Source: an uncultured Sphingomonadaceae bacterium (GTDB lineage: Bacteria; Pseudomonadota; Alphaproteobacteria; Sphingomonadales; Sphingomonadaceae). From it: a stretch of DNA of 64,000 nucleotides. The translations under genes and the position numbers were made by a program. Under the pieces are notes generated by a model, which was given only the letters and a program-made list of their open reading frames with translations, ran no database searches and was not told the origin of the DNA. Position 1 is the first letter of the stretch. Each line of letters opens with the position of its first letter. The DNA lies in NCBI GenBank assembly GCA_947499255.1, contig CANMNF010000002.1, positions 570,430 through 634,429 of the forward strand, in the 5' to 3' direction. Below, piece after piece: positions 1-9,436 of this stretch.

Positions 1-3000
1 TAAGCTGGTTTATCGATGATACAATCACCAAACGGCTTCTTGCAGTTGAAGGCATGGCCGAAGTTGATCGTATTGGCGGTGTGGATCGTGAAATTTTGGT
101 TATTCTCGATCCAGCGCGGATGCAGGCGCTGGGCGTGTCCGCCACACAGGTCAACAACGCTCTGCGCCAGCTCAACATCAATGCCGCAGGCGGTCAGGCG
201 GAAATCGCCGGATCGCGCCAATCGGTGCGTGTGCTTGGCAATGCAGAAGATGCATACGCGCTTTCGCAAACGCAGATCTCGCTTGGTGGTGGCCGGACTG
301 TGAAGCTGGCGGATTTTGCCAATGTCAGTGACAGTTACGGCGAAGTGAACCGTATTGCGAAAATCGATGGCAAGCCGATCGTAAACTTCTCCATCACCCG
401 TGCGCGCGGGGAAAGCGATGTTCGCGTGTATGATGATGCGGTTGAAGTGATGCAGCAGCTTGAGCAGGAAAATCCTGGCATCAACTTCACGCGCCTTTTC
501 ACCACGGTAGATTACACCAAGGATCAGTATTCGTCATCCATGACGCTTTTGATTGAAGGTGCGTTGTTGGCCGTGGTTGTGGTGTTCTTGTTCCTGCGCG
601 ATTGGCGGGCGACGATTATCGCGGCGCTGGCGATCCCGCTTTCGGCAATTCCGACATTCTATTTCATGGAAATGCTCGGCTTCACGCTGAACTCGCTATC
701 ACTTTTGGCATTGGGTCTGGTGGCTGGTGTCCTTGTCGATGATGCTATTGTCGAGATCGAAAACATCGTGCGCCATATGCGCATGGGCAAAAGCGCTTAT
801 CAGGCCTCAATCGATGCAGCTGACGAGATCGGACTGCCGGTTGTGGCGACCACATTTTGTATCGTAGCGGTGTTCTTGCCGGTCGGTTTGATGCCCGGTG
901 TTTCCGGGCAATTCTTCAAGAATTTCGGTCTGACAGTTGTGGCCGCTGTCCTGATAAGCCTGCTTGTGGCGCGGATGATCACGCCTATGTTTGCGGCTTA
1001 TTTCCTGAAAGCGAAAGGCCATGCCGAACATGGCGAAGGTCCGCTGATGGATCGCTATATGAAGGTGCTGAGATGGTCGCTTGACCAAAGCGCTTTTAGA
1101 GCGATGCGCGAACGCGTTGGCAAAATCTCCCCGCGTTGGTGGCTTATCCCTGTCAATATCATTGCAGGTGCGGCGACCGTTGCAGCTTTCATGGCTATGG
1201 CCGCGCTGTATGGTTGGATCACTGCTGATCCGGCGGCTTTGGCGCCGCCCACACCTCCGCCATCGCCGCCCCAGGGCTGGGGGAGTATGGTTACCGGCGT
1301 GCTTTTGGGCCTGCTTGGTGCGTATGTGTTGGGCGCGCTGGTCAACACAGCGATTGGCGCATGGGCTGGACAGGCAAAGCCTGAAGAAGATCACAACCAC
1401 TTTATCCGCCGCGCGCGATATGTGGCGGCACGCTATCTTGATCACCGTGTGTGGATGATGCTTTTGGGCGTGGCATCGCTCGGCTTGACGATTTTGATAG
1501 CTGTGAATGTTCCAATGCAATTCTTTCCAACGCAAGACAGCGACTTTTCGACCGTGCGTGTCAATATGGTGCCGGGCACCACGCTTGAGCAGACAGAAGC
1601 CGTCGTTGACAAGATTGCGAATGATTTGAGCGAAGAACAAGAAGTCCAGCTCGCTTTGGCAATTGCGCGAGAGGGTTCGGGCACTGTTCGATTGGTCTTG
1701 GGTGAGGATCGCATTCGCAACAGCCAGGATTTTGAGCGGGAGTTGACGCCCTATCTTCAAGAAATCCCTGATGCTCGCGTGAATTTCCAGGATCAGCAAG
1801 GCGGGGGTGGCGGCACCGGCCGAGCGATCTCCATCATGTTGGCAGGCTCAAATCCAGAGGCGTTGAACGGTGCTGCTGCGGAACTGGTTCGGCAAATGGA
1901 GACGGTGGAAGGCGCTGTTGCGCCGCGCATCGATTACGATCTCCAACGCCCGGAATTGATTATCGAGCCGCGCGAAGACCTGGCCTCTGACCTTGGTGTT
2001 ACTACCAGCGCGCTTAGCCAGGCGATCCGTATCGCGACGATTGGTGATATCGATCAGAACGCTGCAAAATTCTCGCTTTCGGACCGTCAAATCCCAATCC
2101 GCGTTCGTTTGTCGCAAGATTCGCGCCGCAACTTATCGACCATTCAAAACCTTCCGGTCCCAACTGCAAATGGCGGTTCCGTCCCGCTCAGCCGCGTGGC
2201 CAACATCACTTTGGGGATGGGGCCAACCGAGATTGAGCGTTACAATCAAAGCAGGCGTGTGTTTGTGGGAGTTGATATCGCGCCCGATTATGCGCGCGGT
2301 ACCGTGCTTGCTGCGATCAACAATCTGCCGATTATGGACAATCTGCCGTCTGGCGTTGCCAATCTGCCTGTCGGCGCTGATGAATGGCAGGCCGATCTGA
2401 TCGACAATTTCATTACCGCTGTTTTCACCGGGCTAGCATTGGTCTTTTCGGTTTTGGTGCTGCTTTATCGCCGCCTTGTTTCGCCGTTGGTCAATATGAC
2501 ATCGCTGCTGCTTGCACCATTGGGCGGCTTTATCGCGCTGGTTATTGCAGGGTGGCTTGGTGCTGATGACTGGCTGCCGATTTGGCAACCGTTGCCTATT
2601 TCCATGCCGGTTTTCATCGGCATGCTGATGCTGCTTGGCATTGTGGCCAAGAATTCTATTCTGCTGATCGATTTTGCTATTGAAGAAATGGAAGCAGGCG
2701 CATCACGCATCGCGGCGATTGTGGAAGCTGGGCACAAGCGGGCACAACCGATTGTGATGACAACTGTTGCAATGACAGCGGGTATGGTGCCCACTGCACT
2801 TTCGCTTTCGGGTGACAGCGCCTGGCGTGCGCCAATGGGTACTGTGGTTATCGGGGGACTGATCCTCTCCACTATTTTGACGCTGTTGATTGTGCCTGCT
2901 GGCTTCAGCCTGGCAGATGGCGTGGAAAAACGTGCAGGGCCTTGGCTGCGCAAACGTTTGCTGACGTATAAGCCGGGCGATGATGCGCCCACATCGCCGG

Positions 3001-3020
3001 AGCCGCGGCCTGCCGAATAA
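1..3020 (+). CDS. RND efflux pump inner-membrane subunit (HAE1/AcrB family), 5' truncated
   Basis: The frame is open from base 3, so the window cuts off the N-terminus; about 1005 codons remain. It is a proton-driven tripartite efflux permease exporting hydrophobic or amphiphilic compounds. Visible family marks are the TM4 acidic pair in LVDDAIVEIENI, the TM10 lysine in GIVAKNSILLIDFA, paired periplasmic porter domains and a cluster of helices at each end. Odd: between the usual TM6 and TM7 (about 1089-1430) lies extra sequence with two further hydrophobic stretches and a proline-rich linker (PPTPPPSPPQGWG), so the protein probably has 14 rather than 12 membrane helices. The membrane-fusion partner is expected upstream, outside the window. 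The family is certain; the substrate is unknown. Confidence 0.95.
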   Translation, partial: SWFIDDTITKRLLAVEGMAEVDRIGGVDREILVILDPARMQALGVSATQVNNALRQLNINAAGGQAEIAGSRQSVRVLGNAEDAYALSQTQISLGGGRTVKLADFANVSDSYGEVNRIAKIDGKPIVNFSITRARGESDVRVYDDAVEVMQQLEQENPGINFTRLFTTVDYTKDQYSSSMTLLIEGALLAVVVVFLFLRDWRATIIAALAIPLSAIPTFYFMEMLGFTLNSLSLLALGLVAGVLVDDAIVEIENIVRHMRMGKSAYQASIDAADEIGLPVVATTFCIVAVFLPVGLMPGVSGQFFKNFGLTVVAAVLISLLVARMITPMFAAYFLKAKGHAEHGEGPLMDRYMKVLRWSLDQSAFRAMRERVGKISPRWWLIPVNIIAGAATVAAFMAMAALYGWITADPAALAPPTPPPSPPQGWGSMVTGVLLGLLGAYVLGALVNTAIGAWAGQAKPEEDHNHFIRRARYVAARYLDHRVWMMLLGVASLGLTILIAVNVPMQFFPTQDSDFSTVRVNMVPGTTLEQTEAVVDKIANDLSEEQEVQLALAIAREGSGTVRLVLGEDRIRNSQDFERELTPYLQEIPDARVNFQDQQGGGGGTGRAISIMLAGSNPEALNGAAAELVRQMETVEGAVAPRIDYDLQRPELIIEPREDLASDLGVTTSALSQAIRIATIGDIDQNAAKFSLSDRQIPIRVRLSQDSRRNLSTIQNLPVPTANGGSVPLSRVANITLGMGPTEIERYNQSRRVFVGVDIAPDYARGTVLAAINNLPIMDNLPSGVANLPVGADEWQADLIDNFITAVFTGLALVFSVLVLLYRRLVSPLVNMTSLLLAPLGGFIALVIAGWLGADDWLPIWQPLPISMPVFIGMLMLLGIVAKNSILLIDFAIEEMEAGASRIAAIVEAGHKRAQPIVMTTVAMTAGMVPTALSLSGDSAWRAPMGTVVIGGLILSTILTLLIVPAGFSLADGVEKRAGPWLRKRLLTYKPGDDAPTSPEPRPAE

Positions 3021-3033
3021 TCTAGATCACGCG

Positions 3034-4314
3034 GTGAATACCGCAAGCAGCCCGGCTCCGCTTCGGGCTGAACCGCCTGTGATACCGGCAGATCGCGCGC
3101 GCCGTATGCGCATCACCGCCACTTTGCTGCTGGTGGCAATGGCGGGCGTCTTTGTGACAGCGCACCATATGGAACCTGTGCATCCCGCTTGGGGCTTTGT
3201 CCGCGCTTTTGCTGAAGCGGCGATGGTTGGCGGGCTGGCCGATTGGTTCGCGGTAACAGCGTTGTTCCGCCACCCGCTGGGCATCCCTATTCCGCACACC
3301 GCGATTATCCCGCAAAACAAAGACCGCATCGCCGATACTATGGCGGATTTTCTCCGCCGCAATTTCTTAACGCCCATCGTGGTTGCGCGGCGCATGCGCG
3401 ACATGAATGTGGCCAAAGCAGCAGGTGAATTTCTTGCCCGGCGTAGCGGCAATGAAGCAGGGCGGCTGCGCGCCGGGGCAGGCGAGCTCCTGGTCGAATT
3501 GCTCGAATCGCTCGATCCTGAACGCTTGGGCCTGCAAGTTAAAGCAGGATTGGCGCGTCAGGCAGAAAAGATCGCCATCGCGCCATTGCTGGGTCAAATC
3601 CTTGGCGGCGCCATTGCGGATAAGCGGCATGGCCCGTTGATAGATGGTTTCATCCGCTGGGCTGGCCTGACGCTGGAAGACAATGAAGAAATGGTCCGCG
3701 ATATGGTTCAAAAGCGTGCCAATGCTGTCATCCGCTGGACCGGGCTTGATGGCAAACTCGCCAATTCGGTGCTCGATGGGCTCTATCGCCTGCTGGCCGA
3801 AATTCTTATCGATCCGGAACACCCTTTGCGCGCCAAGGTGGAAGAAGGCCTGCAAAAGCTCGCCTATGATCTGCAACATGATCCCGAAACACAGGCGAAG
3901 GTGGAGCGGATCAAGAACGACATGCTTGCCAATCCCGCCGTATCCAATTGGTGGCTGGGTGTTTGGGAGCGTATTCGGACATCGCTGATCACAATGGTGC
4001 GCAATCCTGACGCGGCGTTATCGGGCCAATTGGGATCGAGCCTGGCAGAGCTGGGGCAAACCTTGCAGCAAGACCCGGCCTTGCAGACTCAGGTGAACCG
4101 CTTTGCCCGGCGCACATTGGTAGGCGTGGCATCGCGTTATGGCGAAGCGATTGTCCGCCTGGTATCCGATACCGTGAAACGCTGGGACGCGCGCACCGTG
4201 ACCGACCGGATCGAGAATGCGGTGGGCCGCGACCTGCAATTTATCCGCATCAACGGGACATTGGTGGGCGGGCTGGTGGGGCTGACGATCCATACGATTA
4301 TCGTAGTGTTTTAA
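3034..4314 (+). CDS. DUF445 family membrane protein
   Basis: About 426 residues if the GTG at 3034 is used. The frame is open back to an ATG at 2980, but that stretch lies inside the RND gene and its residues look like shadow sequence; an ATG at 3106 is another option. The N-terminus has a membrane helix (residues about 28-45), then the conserved DUF445 core with GGLADWFAVTALFRHPLGIP, a long charged helical middle, and a C-terminal glycine-rich hydrophobic anchor (GTLVGGLVGLTIHTIIVVF). DUF445 proteins have no established biochemical role. The gene follows the RND pump by a dozen bases in the same direction and is likely co-transcribed. Confidence 0.85.
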   Translation: MNTASSPAPLRAEPPVIPADRARRMRITATLLLVAMAGVFVTAHHMEPVHPAWGFVRAFAEAAMVGGLADWFAVTALFRHPLGIPIPHTAIIPQNKDRIADTMADFLRRNFLTPIVVARRMRDMNVAKAAGEFLARRSGNEAGRLRAGAGELLVELLESLDPERLGLQVKAGLARQAEKIAIAPLLGQILGGAIADKRHGPLIDGFIRWAGLTLEDNEEMVRDMVQKRANAVIRWTGLDGKLANSVLDGLYRLLAEILIDPEHPLRAKVEEGLQKLAYDLQHDPETQAKVERIKNDMLANPAVSNWWLGVWERIRTSLITMVRNPDAALSGQLGSSLAELGQTLQQDPALQTQVNRFARRTLVGVASRYGEAIVRLVSDTVKRWDARTVTDRIENAVGRDLQFIRINGTLVGGLVGLTIHTIIVVF

Positions 4315-4324
4315 AATCAGCCCG

Positions 4325-5251
4325 CTACCCGACTAAGCGATATACTATGCGCACTACGTGATAGCTTTCGACCGGCTCCCCCGCTGCGTTTTGCGCTGGT
4401 ATGAATTCGGCAGTCCTTTTAAAGTCGCTGCAAGGATGGCGCTCCATATCGAAGTCATCAGCAAGCGTTTGGTTTAATAACACGCAGTCTTTGAGCTCGC
4501 CTTCTTCATCGATTCCCAGCCGCAGTAGGAAGTTAGCTTGCGCATCTGCTTCATGGGCGCTCGCCGGGTAATTCTCCATAATCCTGCGCGCGACCCTTCC
4601 ATAATTTGTTATTGAAGGGCGAGAAACAATCGTGCGTTGAAGATCGAGATCGTATCCCCAAGAGGTCACCAAATTGGCCATGCAAGCGTTCATGGCTTCG
4701 AGAGGCGCTTTCAAATTGCCAAGTTCGAGCGCGACATCGCTGTGCCCATCTTGGCTAAGCGTGAGTTGCGAGATACCATCAGCGCTGGCGCTGTCGATTT
4801 GCAACAATCCAATGTCTCGCGATATGACTGTGGGTGTGACCTGCTCACCGTTGGCCACCGGCTGTGCAACGATAGGCGACGAATGTCTCAATGCATTGCC
4901 ATAATTCGCGAAATTCCATGCGGCAGTGGCAGATTCGCCGGAATCTCCATCGGGCCCGAATGCGAAGCGTGTTTTATCATCGTCGCGAAACTTCGAAACC
5001 GCTCCCCCGGCAACCATCCATGTCACCCGATTTGAAGGGCTCCATTGCTCCATGTAAAAAATGGTTGGTTGTTCTGCGGAACCAAGATGGCGCGCGATGC
5101 GGCAACTGTTCTCACCCATATCCAGGTTCCACCGGGTTAGCGGAACAAGAATTTCTGGCTCATTATCTTCAGCGAGCGCGAACCCCTGTGGAAGCGAGGT
5201 TGCGAGAATAGATGTCAGCAGTAGGGCGCTGTGCCTGAACGAAATACGCAT
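4325..5251 (-). CDS. Exported protein with TonB-C-like C-terminal domain
   Basis: About 308 residues starting at the ATG at 5251, directly before a typical signal peptide (MRISFRHSALLLTSILATS, cleavage near residue 30); an upstream in-frame ATG at 5287 would bury the signal. The last 85 residues (NYPASAHEADAQ, then LRLGIDEEGELKDCVLL, then FIPAQNAAGEPV) resemble the TonB C-terminal fold as used in stand-alone periplasmic proteins of sphingomonads. The middle is not recognised. There is no N-terminal TonB anchor or proline-rich linker, so it is probably not an energy transducer. It faces the DUF445 gene tail to tail with a ten-base gap. Function unknown. Confidence 0.75.
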   Translation of the reverse strand: MRISFRHSALLLTSILATSLPQGFALAEDNEPEILVPLTRWNLDMGENSCRIARHLGSAEQPTIFYMEQWSPSNRVTWMVAGGAVSKFRDDDKTRFAFGPDGDSGESATAAWNFANYGNALRHSSPIVAQPVANGEQVTPTVISRDIGLLQIDSASADGISQLTLSQDGHSDVALELGNLKAPLEAMNACMANLVTSWGYDLDLQRTIVSRPSITNYGRVARRIMENYPASAHEADAQANFLLRLGIDEEGELKDCVLLNQTLADDFDMERHPCSDFKRTAEFIPAQNAAGEPVESYHVVRIVYRLVG

Positions 5252-5307
5252 GGGGGCAAGTATAACCTGCCCCCACTCATGACTCAATTAAGAAAGTGCT
5301 TTGTCGC

Positions 5308-6234
5308 CTAAAGCTTGCTCGTCAGTTCTGGCACCGCTTCAAACAGATCGGCCACCAGACCCAGATCAGCCACTTGGAAGATCGGTGCGTCAGGATCTTT
5401 GTTGATCGCGACGATTACTTTGGAATCCTTCATGCCCGCCAGATGCTGGATCGCGCCTGAGATACCGATGGCGATATAGACGTCGGGCGCCACGATCTTG
5501 CCGGTTTGGCCGACTTGGTAGTCATTGGGCACATAGCCTGCATCAACCGCGGCACGGCTCGCGCCAATCGCTGCGCCAAGCTTGTCGGCAAGCGGAGTGA
5601 TATATTGCTCGAATGTCGGCCCGTCTTTCAGCGCACGGCCACCCGAAACGATGATGCCAGCACTGGTAAGTTCAGGGCGTTCGCTTTCGGTCGCATCGAG
5701 GCTGACGAAGCTGGAAAGGCCAGCGTCGCCCGATCCCGCGACAGTTTCGACGGCAGCAGAACCGCCTTGTGCGGCCACCTCTTCAAAGCTGGTAGTACGC
5801 ACGGTGATCACCAATTTAGGATCGCTGCTTTCCACCGTTGCAATGGCGTTGCCGGCATAGATCGGACGGGTGAAGGATTTGGGGCCTTCGACCGAAGTGA
5901 TGTCCGACACCTGCATGACATCAAGCAGCGCAGCAACGCGTGGTGCGATGTTCTTACCGGTCGTGGTGGCAGGCGCGAGAAAGGCATCATAGGCTTCCAT
6001 CAGGCCAACGATCAGCGGCGCGATATTCTCCGCCAGCCCATCGGCATAAGCAGCATCATCAGCCAGCAGCACCTTTTCGACCCCAGCAATTGCCGCAGCG
6101 GCATCGCCAGCAGCAGCGGAGCCCGTAACGAGCACATGCACCGGACCGCCCAAAGCGGAAGCAGCGGTAACGGTGGCAAGCGTTGCATCTGCGATGATAT
6201 CGCCTGCGGTTTCAGCGAGTACGAGCGCGGTCAT
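5308..6234 (-). CDS. etfA: Electron transfer flavoprotein subunit alpha
   Basis: 308 residues, normal for EtfA/FixB. ETF takes electrons from acyl-CoA and related flavin dehydrogenases and passes them to ETF-ubiquinone oxidoreductase. The C-terminal FAD-binding part is clear: [12 protein letters not shown], then [24 protein letters not shown], and [12 protein letters not shown]. The start ATG overlaps the etfB stop by four bases (ATGA), the sign of translational coupling. Transcribed from the etfB promoter. Confidence 0.97.
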   Translation of the reverse strand: MTALVLAETAGDIIADATLATVTAASALGGPVHVLVTGSAAAGDAAAAIAGVEKVLLADDAAYADGLAENIAPLIVGLMEAYDAFLAPATTTGKNIAPRVAALLDVMQVSDITSVEGPKSFTRPIYAGNAIATVESSDPKLVITVRTTSFEEVAAQGGSAAVETVAGSGDAGLSSFVSLDATESERPELTSAGIIVSGGRALKDGPTFEQYITPLADKLGAAIGASRAAVDAGYVPNDYQVGQTGKIVAPDVYIAIGISGAIQHLAGMKDSKVIVAINKDPDAPIFQVADLGLVADLFEAVPELTSKL

Positions 6235-6980
6235 GCGGCAACTCCCAAAGCTTTGAGTTTGGCGACAAGTGTGTCCACATCTTCAACAATTTCACCAGCC
6301 TGGCGCACGGCCGGCTCGGCTACATTGGTTGTGGTCAGGCGCGGGGCAGTATCGACGCCGAAATCTTCTGGCGTTTTGGTATCGAGCGGTTTTTTCTTTG
6401 CCTTCATAATGTTGGGCAGCGAAGGATAGCGCGGCTCATTCAAACGAAGATCAGTCGTCACGATTGCTGGCAGCGTTAGCTTCACTGTCTCCAGCCCGCC
6501 ATCAACTTCACGGGTGACGGCAACAGCGTCGCCATCAATTTCGACTTTGCTGGCAAAGGTGCCTTGCGGGCGGCCCATCAAGGCGGCGAGCATTTGGCCG
6601 GTTTGGTTCGAATCGTCATCAATCGCTTGTTTGCCCAGCATCACGATGCCCGGGCCTTCCTGATTAGCGATTGCTTTGAGAATTTTGGCAACAGCCAGCG
6701 GCTCCACCGTTTCATCGGTCTGCACCAAGATCGCGCGATCAGCGCCCATGGCAAGAGCGGTGCGCAGCGTTTCCTGCGCCTTGGCCGGCCCAACGGAGAC
6801 GGCGATCACTTCTTCGGCACTACCCGCTTCTTTCAGACGAATCGCTTCTTCAACAGCGATTTCGTCAAACGGGTTCATGCTCATTTTAACATTGGCGAGG
6901 TCCACGCCAGAGCCGTCCGCTTTGACGCGGGGCTTCACATTATAGTCGATCACCCTTTTGACGGGCACGAGAATTTTCAT
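6231..6980 (-). CDS. etfB: Electron transfer flavoprotein subunit beta
   Basis: 249 residues from the ATG at 6980 ([20 protein letters not shown]), which has a TAGGAG ribosome site; a longer frame to 7001 adds an unlikely leader. This is the AMP-binding partner of EtfA. It carries the family signature around [16 protein letters not shown], the adenosine-binding region [17 protein letters not shown] and the recognition-loop motif [20 protein letters not shown] that docks to dehydrogenases. First gene of a two-gene operon; a promoter with an internal inverted repeat lies 30-60 bases upstream. Confidence 0.97.
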   Translation of the reverse strand: MKILVPVKRVIDYNVKPRVKADGSGVDLANVKMSMNPFDEIAVEEAIRLKEAGSAEEVIAVSVGPAKAQETLRTALAMGADRAILVQTDETVEPLAVAKILKAIANQEGPGIVMLGKQAIDDDSNQTGQMLAALMGRPQGTFASKVEIDGDAVAVTREVDGGLETVKLTLPAIVTTDLRLNEPRYPSLPNIMKAKKKPLDTKTPEDFGVDTAPRLTTTNVAEPAVRQAGEIVEDVDTLVAKLKALGVAA

Positions 6981-7008
6981 GACTACTCCTATCGGCAGCA
7001 ACTTCCGC

Positions 7009-7037
7009 TTATGTAAACTGCTTTACGTATAGGTCAA
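7009..7037 (-). promoter_or_regulatory. Putative etfBA promoter with operator in the spacer
   Basis: On the minus strand a TTGACC -35 (7032-7037) and an ACATAA -10-like hexamer (7009-7014) stand 17 bases apart, just upstream of etfB. The inverted repeat GTAAA-CTGC-TTTAC (7013-7026) fills most of the spacer and touches the -10. This geometry suggests control by a dimeric regulator, for example of the MerR or TetR type that often govern fatty-acid and branched-chain amino-acid breakdown genes. The repeat and hexamers are seen directly; the regulator is inferred. Confidence 0.5.
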
Positions 7038-7215
7038 GCCGCGCAAGCAATGTGGATCGGCGTTCATCCTGCCCCGGTAATGATTCGGTTGCGTAGGTTT
7101 ATGGCATCATTTGGGTCGGCTGACCCGCGGTGTCACCGATGGCTCCGTTGTACGAACAGGCAGCGGCCGCCAAACCTTCGATGAGGTTTCGTTCGCAAAG
7201 GTATGTGTGGAAGAC
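7038..7215. other. Intergenic stretch, no gene seen
   Basis: About 180 bases between the etfBA promoter and the sucC terminator region. It contains a short inverted repeat, GGGTC-GGCT-GACCC (7113-7126), and no convincing reading frame or RNA gene. Its role is unknown. Confidence 0.5.
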
Positions 7216-7245
7216 GGGGAGGAAGCGTAATGCGCGTCCCTCCCC
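7216..7245 (-). terminator. Hairpin after sucC
   Basis: GGGGAGG (7216-7222) pairs with CCTCCCC (7239-7245) across a 16-base loop, 18 bases beyond the sucC stop. There is no following T run on the minus strand, so it is either a weak terminator or an mRNA 3'-end stabiliser. Confidence 0.45.
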
Positions 7246-7262
7246 AGCCATTCAGCCAGCAA

Positions 7263-8462
7263 TCAGGCGGCTTCTTTTACCTGTGCGACGATTTTCTTCG
7301 CGGCATCGCCAAGGTCATCTGCAGGAATAATCGGCAGACCAGAATTGGCGAGGATATCCTTGCCCTGCTGCACATTGGTGCCTTCAAGACGCACCACAAG
7401 CGGAACATCCAGATCAACTTCTTTGGCTGCGATTACAATGCCCTCTGCAATTGTGTCACAGCGCATAATACCGCCGAAGATGTTCACCAGAATGCCTTCG
7501 ACCGCATCATCAGACAGGATGATCTTGAAAGCTTCGGTTACTTTCTCGGTTGTCGCGCCGCCGCCAACATCGAGGAAGTTGGCAGGGAATGCGCCGTTCA
7601 GCTTGATGATGTCCATCGTTGCCATGGCAAGGCCTGCACCATTGACCATGCAGCCAATGTTACCGTCGAGCTTAATATAAGCCAAATCATGCTTGCTCGC
7701 TTCGACTTCGGCGGGATCTTCTTCGGTTTCATCACGCATCGCTTCGACATCGGGATGACGATAAAGCGCATTGCCATCAAAGCTCATTTTGGTGTCGAGG
7801 ACCAGCAACTCGCCGGCTTCGGTTTCGACCAAAGGATTGATTTCAAGCATTTCGCAATCGAGCGTAGTGAAAGCGGTGTAAAGTTGTTCAGCCAGTTTAC
7901 CCGCCGACTTTGCCAAAGGACCGCTGAGCTCAAGAGCGTTGGCAACAGCGCGCTTGTGATGCGGCATCAGGCCGGTTGCAGGATCAATTGTGATCGTGGC
8001 GATCTTTTCTGGCGTATCGTGCGCCACGGCCTCGATATCCATGCCGCCTTCGGTGGAAACGATCATGGCGACGCGGCCTGTTGCGCGATCAACCAGCATG
8101 GAGAGGTAATATTCCTCCGCAATATCAACGCCGTCTGTCACATAGAGCCGGTTAACTTGCTTGCCAGCATCACCGGTTTGGATCGTCACCAAAGTATTGC
8201 CGAGCATTTCTGTCGCATCGGCGCGAACATCATCGATGCTTTTGGACAAACGCACGCCGCCTTTGGCATCCGCGCCAAGCTCAACAAATTTGCCTTTGCC
8301 ACGTCCACCGGCATGAATTTGCGCTTTCACGACGTAAAGTGGCCCGGGCAATTTTTCTGCGCCAGCAACAGCTTCTTCTACGCTCGTTGCCGGATATCCC
8401 GCCGGAATTCCGATCCCGAACTTCGCGAGCAATTCCTTGGCTTGATATTCGTGAATGTTCAT
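7263..8462 (-). CDS. sucC: Succinyl-CoA synthetase (ADP-forming) subunit beta
   Basis: 399 residues from the ATG at 8462, preceded by GAAGGAG; the frame runs on to 8525 but the family start [16 protein letters not shown] decides. It makes ATP from succinyl-CoA in the TCA cycle together with SucD. The ATP-grasp half (residues 1-240, including [18 protein letters not shown]) and the CoA-ligase half with [17 protein letters not shown] and [13 protein letters not shown] are intact. Odd: sucD, usually the next gene, is absent here; etfBA follows instead. A long open frame on the opposite strand (7203-8576) is a codon-bias shadow. Confidence 0.97.
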   Translation of the reverse strand: MNIHEYQAKELLAKFGIGIPAGYPATSVEEAVAGAEKLPGPLYVVKAQIHAGGRGKGKFVELGADAKGGVRLSKSIDDVRADATEMLGNTLVTIQTGDAGKQVNRLYVTDGVDIAEEYYLSMLVDRATGRVAMIVSTEGGMDIEAVAHDTPEKIATITIDPATGLMPHHKRAVANALELSGPLAKSAGKLAEQLYTAFTTLDCEMLEINPLVETEAGELLVLDTKMSFDGNALYRHPDVEAMRDETEEDPAEVEASKHDLAYIKLDGNIGCMVNGAGLAMATMDIIKLNGAFPANFLDVGGGATTEKVTEAFKIILSDDAVEGILVNIFGGIMRCDTIAEGIVIAAKEVDLDVPLVVRLEGTNVQQGKDILANSGLPIIPADDLGDAAKKIVAQVKEAA

Positions 8463-8572
8463 GGTGACGCTGATCTCCTTCGAGTCCCGTCCTTTGGGGA
8501 CTTTCGCTGCGTCCTTAAGCATCATCGCGCCTCCCTTGCAAACCCTTCGCGCCTGTCACAAGAGCATCAGCA

Positions 8573-9355
8573 ATGATTGATCGCACACGCTTGGAACAAA
8601 TCTGCCGTGAAGCAGGCCACATGGCGCTTAACCGATGGCCGGGTGGAGGCCATGATTTGGCGAGCTGGAGCAAAGATGACAGCAGCCCTGTAAGCGAAGC
8701 CGATCTGGAGGTGGATCAGTTCCTGAAACGTGAACTGGGCAAACTTCTACCCGCTGCAGGATGGCTTTCTGAAGAATCAACCGACACGCCAGAAAGGCTG
8801 GAGCGTGGCCTGACTTGGCTGGTCGATCCGATTGATGGGACACGCGATTTTATACGGGGGCGCACCGGCTGGGCGGTTTCTGTTGCATTGGTATCAGCAG
8901 GAAAGCCTTTGATTGGCACGCTGGTCGCGCCTGCACGCAAAGAGGTGTGGTCAGCCACCGCAGGGCAAGGGGCATGGCTTAACGGCGCGCGATTGCAGGC
9001 CAGCACGCGAAAGGTGTTCTCCGGCGCACGTGTCCCGGCACATGATTTGCCTAAGGAAGACAGCGATTTAACAAAGGTGGAGCAGCCCAATTCTATCGCA
9101 CTGCGCATTGCAATGGTGGCCGATGATCAAGCGGATTTGCTCGCAACATTGCGCTGGGGCTTTGAATGGGACATCGCTGCGGCAACATTAATTGCGCGCG
9201 AGGCTGGCGCTGCGATTAGCGATGCGTTTGGCCAGCCGCTTGCGTACAATAAGCGCGATCCAAGGGCTTTTGGACTTTTGGTAAGCGCTCCGGCGATCCA
9301 TGCGGACGCTATTGCCAGACTTGCAGGCCGCGCCCGAGCGCTGGTAAAAAAATAG
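8573..9355 (+). CDS. Inositol monophosphatase family protein, CysQ-like 3'(2'),5'-bisphosphate nucleotidase
   Basis: 260 residues. The metal-dependent phosphatase signature is complete: an EES loop (WLSEESTD), LVDPIDGTRDF, and the C-terminal WDIAAATLIAREAGA. The arrangement is closest to CysQ, which hydrolyses PAP to AMP in sulfate assimilation, but specificity within this superfamily is hard to tell by eye. It is divergently placed from sucC with about 110 bases between starts. A second member of the superfamily (HisN-like) is at 54933-55715. Confidence 0.8.
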   Translation: MIDRTRLEQICREAGHMALNRWPGGGHDLASWSKDDSSPVSEADLEVDQFLKRELGKLLPAAGWLSEESTDTPERLERGLTWLVDPIDGTRDFIRGRTGWAVSVALVSAGKPLIGTLVAPARKEVWSATAGQGAWLNGARLQASTRKVFSGARVPAHDLPKEDSDLTKVEQPNSIALRIAMVADDQADLLATLRWGFEWDIAAATLIAREAGAAISDAFGQPLAYNKRDPRAFGLLVSAPAIHADAIARLAGRARALVKK

Positions 9356-9374
9356 CGCGCAAAAATAGCGCGCT
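9354..9374 (+). terminator. Inverted repeat at the end of the CysQ-like gene
   Basis: AGCGCGC (9354-9360) and GCGCGCT (9368-9374) form a 7-bp GC-rich stem that begins within the stop codon. There is no T run after it on the plus strand; a weak terminator is the simplest reading. Confidence 0.4.
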
Positions 9375-9402
9375 AAATTAACTACCGATCATCACCGGCG
9401 GG

Positions 9403-9430
9403 AAAAACGCTCCCCCTTATCGGGGGAGCG
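9403..9430 (-). terminator. Rho-independent terminator of the OmpA lipoprotein gene
   Basis: On the minus strand CGCTCCCCC and GGGGGAGCG form a 9-bp stem with a 5-base loop (9408-9430), followed at once by TTTTT (9407-9403). It lies 7 bases past the stop of the OmpA-like gene. A textbook intrinsic terminator. Confidence 0.9.
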
Positions 9431-9436
9431 CTCTCA

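Noticed and set aside
7203-8576. 457-codon open frame on the plus strand opposite sucC
   Set aside because: It is antisense to a clearly conserved gene, has no ribosome site and resembles no protein; the lack of stops follows from sucC codon bias.
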